The notes under the pieces were generated by a model. That model had not been told where the DNA came from and searched no databases. It saw only the letters and a program-made list of their open reading frames with translations. Below, in pieces: positions 57,009 to 64,000 of a stretch of DNA of 64,000 bases. Positions within the stretch are counted from its first letter, which is position 1. The number at the start of each line of letters is the position of its first letter. The position numbers and the translations under genes are program-made. The stretch is from Trichobilharzia regenti. Lineage: Eukaryota; Platyhelminthes; Trematoda; Strigeidida; Schistosomatidae. The stretch lies in the NCBI GenBank assembly GCA_944472135.2, contig OX235263.1, positions 1,409,517 to 1,473,516 of the forward strand. Direction: 5' to 3'.

Positions 57009-57445
57009 GTGCACAGGCTGATTACTTAAAAGATTGTTAAAGAAAATAAAACAATATGGATAATAATAACTTGTAACTAAGGTTGAAGTGGTCATAAGAA
57101 TAAAATAATTTTTACAAGGATAACACGTAATTAAAGATGAAGTAGTCAGAAAAATAAAATAATTTGCACAATTATAATTTTTATAGTTTTTAAAAAGAAA
57201 AAATATTTTAGGGAGACGGGGATGAAGTGTTCCGGTTTATACAATCATGTAACTATGGCCAAGGTAAGGAAAGTGGCTGTACAAATTACTTCTGAACACA
57301 AAAGTTGGGCTTCTTCAGGTGGATTCCTATTGCTTCAGCTGTATGTAGAAGACGAACTCGTAGAGCAAGATTAAGATTAGTAGGAATGCGATAAATAATT
57401 TTAAATGCAGTATTAACGTCAACCTTATGCTCACTATCTACTATT
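57009..57445 (-). mobile_element. PLE-B right piece (C-terminal end)
   Basis: From about 57105: 'tttacaaggataacacgtaa', 'ttaaagatgaagtagtcag', then the minus-strand coding end with LPWP-type terminus (complement 'catggccaaggtaaggaaag' region) and GIHLKKPN-like region, ending near 57445. 57009-57104 is not PLE. Confidence 0.75.
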
Positions 57446-57654
57446 GTTTTGTCAATAATGCTGAAACGTATGTTTGGATTCTATTCGTATAAAAGTGAGT
57501 CAATACGTCTAAGCTTTCTGTTTAAGTTACCAGATTTTAGGGAAATACATTTCCGTTAGAGCTGTAGGTAACCTCATGTGTCAGGAATTTTAAGGCAGAA
57601 GAATACATTCATTAACAGTACCTTGTATACGCGTGTGAATAAATATGTTGCGAA

Positions 57655-58240
57655 AAACTGGATGAAGGATTTCATCATGAGCTGACATCAGTTATAGAAC
57701 CACTAGAAAACCTGCTTAGAGTACTGGACAGCTGTTTCGTCAGCCTTGTTAGAGACTATTCAGCAGTGCTCACCCACCGCCAGAGTTCAAACCCACGACC
57801 TTCTGGTATATGGTCAGCGAAATCGCAGACCAAATCTAACTTCTGTCGATTCATGACATGGCGCGACCACTTCCTCAAGTCTTCTTCGATGAGTTACTGC
57901 CTCACCTTCAATCTACAGTACCCTACCCTACTGGTCACGGCTTCCTACTAGAATCCCAGGTCAATTACCTGAATAGGGCCAGTCGTTATTTAACATCAGA
58001 TCAATCTTCAAGTATTTGCTTTTTAGGGATATAGTTTGATTGTAATCAGAAGCTACTGGATTCGAGCCCTGTCGGTGGATGCGTACTGCTAAGGAGTCCC
58101 AAACTAGGACGGAGGAAACACCTGTCCAGTACTCTATGCAGGTTTTCCAAATGGTTCTCTAAGTGATATCAGCTCATGATGGAATCCTCCATCCAATCAA
58201 ACTAGATCCCTACAAAACCAATACTTGAAAATCCAAAGTA
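57655..58240. repeat. inverted pair of hammerhead retroposons
   Basis: A minus copy (57655-58030: tail, hammerhead, head, body) meets a plus copy (58050-58240). Minus hammerhead: CUGAAUA, i.e. G8 changed to U, with GAAAC and GUC^CAGUACU intact. Plus hammerhead: CUAAGGAG (core broken) and an insertion before GAAAC. Outer ends are mirror images: 'catcatgagctgacatcag' and 'gatatcagctcatgatgg'. Confidence 0.8.
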
Positions 58241-58592
58241 TTACTCATTCCCTTGATTCATTAAGATAATCACCATGAATACCTTATCAAATTATTTCTG
58301 TTTTTCACTTGGAGATATTAAGTTGAACCAAAAGATGAAAAATAATCAGCATTTTGTAAGGGGTACTGTCAAAAATACTATATACTTTAGTATATAGTGG
58401 AAATTCAATATGAACGGCCTCCAGCTATATAGCGCACAAATGTTTCTTTTTACAGAAGTGCATATGAAGTAGAGGTTGGTAGAAATTTAACAACACGATC
58501 AGCATAATATTTTGGAGTATAAACTTTGGTTCTTATTAATTACTGACATAATATTACGTAAATTTCAAGCGGGGAAAAACTAAAATGACACT
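58241..58592. other. unassigned interval
   Basis: Nothing recognised. 57446-57654 likewise. Confidence 0.35.
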
Positions 58593-58650
58593 ACATCCAG
58601 AAATAGATTCATACTGCCTACAAATATCATATGATAAAGTGAAACTGATG
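58593..58650 (+). repeat. left member of ~58-base direct repeat flanking a LINE
   Basis: 'acatccagaaatagattcat' and 'atcatatgataaagtgaaac' recur at 59198-59255 in the same order with about six mismatches. Probable long target-site duplication. Confidence 0.75.
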
Positions 58651-59197
58651 AAGCCGGAATCGGAAAAGCAAGACAAGCTTTCCTTACACTTAAGTATGTG
58701 TGGAGGTCAACAGATCCGGATTCTCAACTCAATGTGAAGTCATTGCCACTATACGAATCAGAGTCTTTTGCGTTATGAAGAGTACCCCAAACAAACCACA
58801 GACCTTCATCAACAGCTGCCTTTGCTCAGTACTTCGATCAAGATCAGATGGCCGGCCAGAAAAGATCACCAACAGGGATCTCTTGTAATGAGCCAACCAA
58901 CCTAGCAGGAACCGACTGAGCAACAAATATGCAGAAAGAATTGAGATGGATTGGCTGGCCATACGCTGAGGAAACCATCAAGTGACATCACATGCCAAGC
59001 CATCGCTCGAGTGGAACATGAAAGGGAAGCGGCGAGTTGGTCGTCCATGGGTGACTTGGAGGAGGTCATGTGAGGAGGAGATGAAAGTATGTGGGCAGAC
59101 TTGGAGTGGGGTGAAAAAGTTGGCAGAAAACAGAGGTAATGGAGGTGCGCAGCTGAAGCCCTATATTCCTCTAGGAATTAAAGGAAATAATAATAAT
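58651..59197 (+). mobile_element. RTE-2 LINE 3' fragment with long target duplication
   Basis: 'ggaatcggaaaagcaagac' (RIGKARQ block), then the family 3' end 'gcgcagctgaagccctatat' and 'aattaaaggaaataataat'. 5'-truncated; inserted into a hammerhead retroposon just 5' of its stem II. Confidence 0.8.
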
Positions 59198-59255
59198 AAC
59201 ATCCAGAAATAGATTCATACATCTCACAAAGATCATATGATAAAGTGAAACTCAT
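59198..59255 (+). repeat. right member of ~58-base direct repeat
   Basis: See 58593-58650. It runs straight into 'gaagactcccaaactagaac', the hammerhead region. Confidence 0.75.
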
Positions 59256-59375
59256 GAAGACTCCCAAACTAGAACAAAACAGATGTCCAGTATTCTCTGC
59301 AGATTTTCCAGTGGTTCTCCAATTGATGTCAGCTCATGATGAAATCCTTCATCCAATTCAGGTTTACTTACTTCT
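59248..59375 (+). mobile_element. hammerhead retroposon 3' part
   Basis: Core strand 'catgaagactcccaaactag', 'aacaaaacagatgtccag' (GAAA to CAAA), tail 'gatgtcagctcatgatgaaa'. Confidence 0.7.
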
Positions 59376-60144
59376 AAGTCGATTCTTTACGTCGGTTAGC
59401 AGCTCTCAATCCTATCTTTGCTTTAATTGGACATACTAGTCAAGCATAAACAAAAATCAACTTTTTTAATTTTCTTAAAGTTTATTCTATTACATGAAGT
59501 TTATATTTTGAAATATTTTCTACTCCATTTGGTCAGTAACAAGTTGTCGTTTTTGTTTTTTAGTGAATTCACGTTTCAATAAAATTCACAGCATTCCTGA
59601 CTTGTAAAATTGTTTTTGTTCATTCATTCGGTTATAGTTTATTCACATTCTTGATAACGATTATATTACAGTAGGGAATGGATGATTCCCTGAGACTGCA
59701 GATTAGTTCTTATTTTCTAGCCGTCCTCAATTTTGGCCTTATGTGTGTGTACAGTCATTTTTTCTGTCAGTCATTCACACTGAGGCTGCATATTGTACAA
59801 AAATCAAGTGGAATTGTTGAAAACAATCGGTGACATTTTTGCTCAAGAATGAAAGTTTGGTTTTGAAATCTTTGTCAATTGTTGCAAACCGAAAACAACT
59901 ATCAACTATTGAAATTCACTTTGAACAAGGATTCCAATGGAACTATGCGATTCGCATTATATTTCGTTAGTTCATTTCCACAGTCAACGGTCTATTCCAA
60001 ATTCAATACTAAGCGTAGCAAGGCGTAACAATTAAGAACCAAACTGAGTGAAATCGGCTGATGTTTTGTAGTATGTCTTAAACGGGGAGATCAATAGGGC
60101 TCGAGAGATTCATTGAGAGATCACCATTCGTTAATAAGTTTTAA
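59376..60144. other. unassigned interval
   Basis: AT-rich, no motif recognised. Confidence 0.4.
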
Positions 60145-60330
60145 TCAGTCTGCGTGGAGGATTTCATCATGAGCTGACATCAGCTAGAGAAGCACTGGAA
60201 AACCTGGGAGTACTGGACAGCTGTTTCGTCAGCCTAGTTTGGTACTCTTCATCAGTGCTCCCCACCGAGGTTTGAACCCAGGACCTTCTGGTTACAAGGC
60301 GAGCCATAGGGACGCGATCCAGTGGTCCTT
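60145..60330 (-). mobile_element. hammerhead retroposon
   Basis: Minus strand: weak head near 60305, 'gggttcaaacc' B box, hammerhead strand GCACUGAUGAAGAG (C3 to A), stem II altered (GUACC...GGCUGAC), GAAAC, CUGUCCAGUACUCCC, tail. Confidence 0.75.
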
Positions 60331-60658
60331 GAATTATAACTTCTGTCAATTCACGATATCAATCAACTGTAACTCAGAACTCAAACCAAGACATCTGCAG
60401 TCAAAAGCAATCATTTCTAAGTCTTCTATTTCCATGCTTAATAAATTGAGTATTCTATCCTATTTGCTTTCAACTTACCTTTCAGTATGAATTCTTTCTA
60501 TAGTCCTTATTTAATCTATATAAAAATTTATCGACGGTCAGAAACACGACTTTCTTCACGTATGTAAAATATTTATTCATCGAAAAATAGCAGTGAACAG
60601 TTTCTCGGGAACTACGTGAACTTACTTTACTGTCATGTTATTTTAAGTGATTGTTCGT
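60331..60658. other. unassigned interval
   Basis: Nothing recognised. Confidence 0.35.
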
Positions 60659-60840
60659 TTTGGTTCCGAATAGAACATAGGGCTTCACCAATATATCTTC
60701 AAATCACTGAAAATACCCATTGCGTCATGAAGAAAATAAAAGACAAATTCAGCGAACAAAAATTTTCTTTATCGATGAAATCATCTTCCCTCAGAGGCTG
60801 TACAGTCGTATTTATTTTTACCGAAAATGTATAGTAGTCT
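60659..60840. repeat. LINE 3' scrap plus single fold-back arm
   Basis: 60659-60705 ('gttccgaatagaacataggg') is a minus RTE-2 3' tip. 60720-60840 ('agcgaacaaaaattttctt', 'gctgtacagtcgtattta') resembles one end of the fold-back element at 19950-20025, diverged; no second arm seen nearby. Confidence 0.5.
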
Positions 60841-61149
60841 GTTATTGAGTAATAGGGGGTGACATAATTGATATAATTACTCAGAAGTGGTTTTAGAAGT
60901 AAAAAATAAAAGTTGTTAATTACGTGGTACTCAACCGCACAACGATAGAAGTTGGATAAGGTTAAAATTGCCATTGAGTGAGAATAAAGGTGGTAGTTGA
61001 GTGTCAATTTAACAAGTGTGAAGAGGGTGTGAAAATATTTAAAAGGAGCATATGAAACTGATAATAGTGAATTAATTATTAAAGCAAAAGCAAACTAAAA
61101 GTTAAATTAGAGATTAGGGAACAAATCAAAATATTTTACAGGGAACGAC
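60841..61149. other. unassigned; likely PLE-B 3' flank
   Basis: AT-rich stretch downstream of the minus PLE-B coding end. Confidence 0.35.
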
Positions 61150-62222
61150 AAGTAAGGAGGTTAAGACCAAGGTAGAATAAGATACTGGACAAACTTTTTC
61201 TGTATACAGAGTTCAGGGTTGTATTAATGAATTGCCAGCACCTCCGCCACACACAAAAGCCGAACCTGACACACTAGGTACCGTTTGGCCTCACCTTGTG
61301 GATGATTTTGAAAGACGATTTTGGTGGAGCTACGTGGCCTGAGTTCACCAAATGCTCGAGGATTGAGCTAGTAATTGTCTTGCATTGTCCCTTCGCTAAC
61401 CATGCCGGATAATGTTCAGAGATGCGTTTGGAAAGCGTGTGCTTTGTGCGGTCAATATAACTAGCCCACACGAGCAGGTGAATTTACAAACACACATTGA
61501 GGTGGCCCAAAGCGGCAGTTTATCCTTCACACATACATGATCATTTTTAGGCTGTAGAAATTGATACACAGCTCGGCCACAAAGAAGGCCTTCCTCAGTG
61601 ATCTGCATAAGCGATTCTTCAGAGTCTCAGCTGTGATATCAACTTCACATTCAACACCCACAAATAGCAGTTTCTTCGGCATTGTCTGGATTCTTTCGGG
61701 CTTTCGCTCTAACTTCATGTTTTATCTATTAATCTTGGAGTATACCCATTCTCTATGAGGACCTGTCTGAGTCGCCCCAGTTCCCTATCGATTGTATCAC
61801 TGGAACACATCCTCCTTGCTCTTAAGGATAAGGAGTGGATCAGGTTTCTCTTTCTTCTCAAACAGATACAACTATGGAAATTTGTGTACTGACCATTCCA
61901 TGTTGGTTTCCTGTAGATCGATCTTTGAAGAGAACCATCAGATCTTCTATTTAGAAAAACATTCAAAAAGTGGAATTCCCAGTTAATCTCTGATTCTGAC
62001 GTGAACTGAATTACATGATGGCAGCTGTTGAACTCTTTATTTATCACTTCAATGTCGGTATTGTCGTCACATATGATGAAAGTATCATCCACGTATCTTT
62101 GATGCAAATGGATTTATCAATAGTAGACCGTAAAATACTATTCTCCAAACTTGCCAAGAAATAGTTTGCAAGTAAACGACCCAATGGTGACCCAGTTGCC
62201 ACTCCATCTCTTTGTCTATAGA
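61150..62222 (-). mobile_element. most complete PLE-B copy (RT palm to C-terminus)
   Basis: Minus strand in order: RQRDGVATGSPLGRLLAN (about 62217-62160), then after a shift QRYVDDTFIICDDN (catalytic aspartates intact), YRKPTWNGQYTNFHS, RRMCSSDTIDRELGRLRQVL, KLLFVGVECEVDITAETLKN, LWATSMCVCKFTCSCGLV, in a shifted frame YIDRTKHTLSKRISEHYPAW, then the tail near 61260-61160 (CIQKKFVQYL..PWS). The core glycine of YIGR is D. At least three frame breaks. 5'-truncated at about 62222. Confidence 0.85.
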
Positions 62223-62369
62223 TGGTGTTATTGAACTTGAATTGGACATTTAGAGTGCGCAGTCTGTCCCATTCTCTGCTGTACTATTCTGCTGGCTCTG
62301 AGATTGAACATAAACTGTTATCTACTCCTCACACCTTCTCCTTCATTTCAACCTCGGATGTACACACAC

Positions 62370-63030
62370 AGCTAGTCGTTTACCATGAGGGTTTGTGTCT
62401 CGATGTCACTTAGCGTATGTTCAATGTATTTCCATCTTTCTTCAGCATATTTCTTGGGCAATAAATTCTTGATTAGCTAGTTCTCAGGGTTCTGTGTTGC
62501 TAATTCTTTCTGGCCATCTGTTTTTGATAAAAGTCTGAGGAAACCTGTTGGAAATGCTTTTTACACGAGGCGAGTGCCATGCTTTTGGACCATACAGAAG
62601 AATTGGCTGACTTAATACTGATGTCGAAATTCCATATTTCTTCTCTTTGATGAGTGCAGAAGATTTCCAGACTGATTTCAGAGTAATAGAAGACTGTCTT
62701 TCTTTTCTCATCCTGGATGGTTTCGACATCCTTATCAATACAGTCTGCTTGTTTGTGAAATGTTGTCTAGATTAGTGAAAGAGGGACCTCTCTTTCAAAC
62801 TTCTCTCCTTGATAATGGTTAGTCCCTCTTGTTGTTGTCGGTTGGTTATCTCCACCACCGCCCATCCTCTTTGTGCTCATCTGAAATCCTGTTTTTGCTA
62901 CTGGCCTGTCGTACTAACTTGTCTTCCAGTCTGTCTGAAGACAGGCAGAAATCATCCATAAAACCTGGGTCTTCTGGACCACACTCATCGATCTAACAAC
63001 GTCCAGTCCACCAAAATTAGGAATATCATT
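62370..63030 (-). mobile_element. RTE LINE fragment, RT palm to 3' part
   Basis: Minus strand: EDPGFMDDFCLSSDRLEDKL near 62972-62915 is the DFADDLCL box with both aspartates. Then RISDEHKEDG-like region, KPSRMRKERQSSITLKSVWK and WPERISNTEP. Diverged from the RTE-2 copies above. Head to head with the next element across about 20 bases. Confidence 0.75.
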
Positions 63031-63049
63031 GGTGATTTTGGTATCATTT

Positions 63050-63326
63050 TAGTTAACTGTGCTGAACTATTTGCATATTGTCTTATTGTGTCGTTGCTGT
63101 CGCTTTTTGCCCTTTTGCTGTGAATTGTTTTCCTTTTGTTGGTGTTGTTCTGATTGTTTTATCCCTTGTAATCTGATTTTAAGGGGAGCCACCCAGAAGG
63201 TCGCTTCTCTCTAAAATTTATCTTAATGTAACCATTCTTTTCTCAGGCGTGAGGCTAGCAACCCCACCCTGTAAACAAAATTGCTACAGAATCTTCAGCA
63301 CGATGAACCTATTTGCACCAAAATAA
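63050..63326 (+). mobile_element. RTE LINE 5' untranslated region
   Basis: Matches the minus-strand 5' part of 48186-48925 ('gattttaaggggagccaccc', 'gaaggtcgcttctctctaaa'), so this is a shared 5' end of that RTE subfamily. It contains 'gtgaggctagcaaccccacc', parallel to 'ggtgctagcaaatccaccc' in RTE-2. Confidence 0.7.
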
Positions 63327-64000
63327 AAAGTCTGTGTGGGAACATGGAACGTCCGCACTATGTACGAGACAGGGAAAGCTGCTCAGACCGTAAACGAGAT
63401 GAAAAGATACAGGATTCAAGTACTGGGAATATGTGAAAGCAGATGGAATGGGAATGGACTCGCCAAATTGTCAACGGGTGAGTCAGTGATCTACTCCGGT
63501 CACCCAGAAGATAACCACACGCACACTGAGGGCGTGGCTATCATAATGTCACCAACGGCAATGAAAGCCCTGATGCAATGGGAGGCGATTTCGTCCAGGA
63601 TAATGACCGCCAGATTCAACTCCAAAGGAAGGAAAGTGTCAATCATACAATGTTATGCACCCACAAACAACGCAGACCCCGAAAAGAAAGAAGAATTTTA
63701 CGGACAACTACAGGCAACAATGGACAATACTCCAGCTGGTGACATGAAAATACTGATGGGAGACATGAACGCCAAACTGGGACCAGACAACACAGGAAGG
63801 GAACTCATCATAGGTAGAGAAGCTCTTGGAGAAATGAATGAAAATGGAGAACTCTTCGCCGACTTCTGCGCCTTCAACGAACTAGTGATTGGTGGCAGTG
63901 TATACAAACACGAAGATATCCACAAGGCTACATGGGTGTCCCCAGATGGGAGAACCAAAAACCAAATTGACTTCATCTCAATGGTGCTCAAGAAAATGGA
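63327..64000 (+). CDS. RTE LINE endonuclease domain, open to window end
   Basis: Open in one frame for about 224 codons with no stop (upstream stop at 63324-63326; first in-frame Met at 63360). Reads VGTWNVRTMYETGKAAQ, YRIQVLGICESRWNGNG, YSGHPEDNHTHTEGVAIIMS, ISSRIMTARFNSKGRK, IQCYAPTNNADPEKKEEFYG, MKILMGDMNAKLGPDN, then AFNELVIGGSVYKHEDIHKA, TWVSPDGRTKNQIDFIS. The N-terminal W-N, the E of CESRW, and GDMN match catalytic or binding positions of LINE apurinic endonucleases; the C-terminal SDH motif lies past the edge. By far the best-preserved LINE coding stretch here. Start codon uncertain. Confidence 0.88.

Overview
ORGANISM. This is eukaryotic, repeat-dense, AT-rich DNA that looks like a blood-fluke (schistosomatid trematode) genome, possibly Schistosoma. 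I infer this from the mix of repeats: RTE-like LINEs of the SR2/SjR2 kind, a CR1/SR1-like LINE, several Penelope-like element (PLE) families with GIY-YIG endonuclease domains, tRNA-derived SINEs, and small retroposons carrying hammerhead-ribozyme sequence as in the schistosome Sm-alpha family. I found no convincing host gene, rRNA, CRISPR array or bacterial-style operon. Family names are by recognition; no database search was possible. LAYOUT. 1-8150: left flank with decayed PLE, RTE and CR1-like copies, an unusually regular degenerate telomere-type repeat (5232-5417), an inverted pair of hammerhead retroposons and an Sm-alpha-like SINE. 8150-39933: one very large inverted repeat (palindrome). 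Its right arm is 25928-39933. Its left arm is 8150-22032 plus 25338-25470, split by a later full-length RTE LINE (22033-25335). With that LINE set aside, the arms are about 14.0 kb each around a spacer of only about 0.46 kb (25471-25927). Every element in one arm has an inverted partner in the other. 39934-64000: right flank with a second set of PLEs (including the longest open PLE frame, 41091-42026), SINEs, an internally deleted LINE (48186-48925), a second full-length RTE LINE (53850-57008) and, at the right edge, the 5' part of an RTE LINE whose endonuclease frame is still open where the window ends. HOW THE PARTS RELATE. LINEs encode an apurinic-type endonuclease and a reverse transcriptase (RT) and insert by target-primed reverse transcription. 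PLEs encode an RT and a GIY-YIG endonuclease. The SINEs and hammerhead retroposons carry tRNA-like pol III promoter boxes, encode nothing, and presumably borrow that machinery. Almost every coding copy is truncated, frameshifted or stopped. The main points of interest are (1) the palindrome, with its filled/empty LINE site and abrupt change in arm identity; (2) a hammerhead ribozyme whose core is intact in one arm and broken at catalytic C3 in the other; (3) tandem and inverted hammerhead-retroposon units; (4) a fold-back element duplicated by the palindrome; (5) the telomere-like tract. A palindrome of this kind in a repeat desert would suit the heterochromatic W chromosome of a ZW fluke, but that is inference only. 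Family labels used below: PLE-A (GIY-YIG core like C..CEKHYIGQSG), PLE-B (YQF.CSCG.NYIGRS, ending near LPWP), PLE-D (YKIPCNDHEVKYTGQT), RTE-1 (RT with EYADD), RTE-2 (RT with F(A/T)DD).
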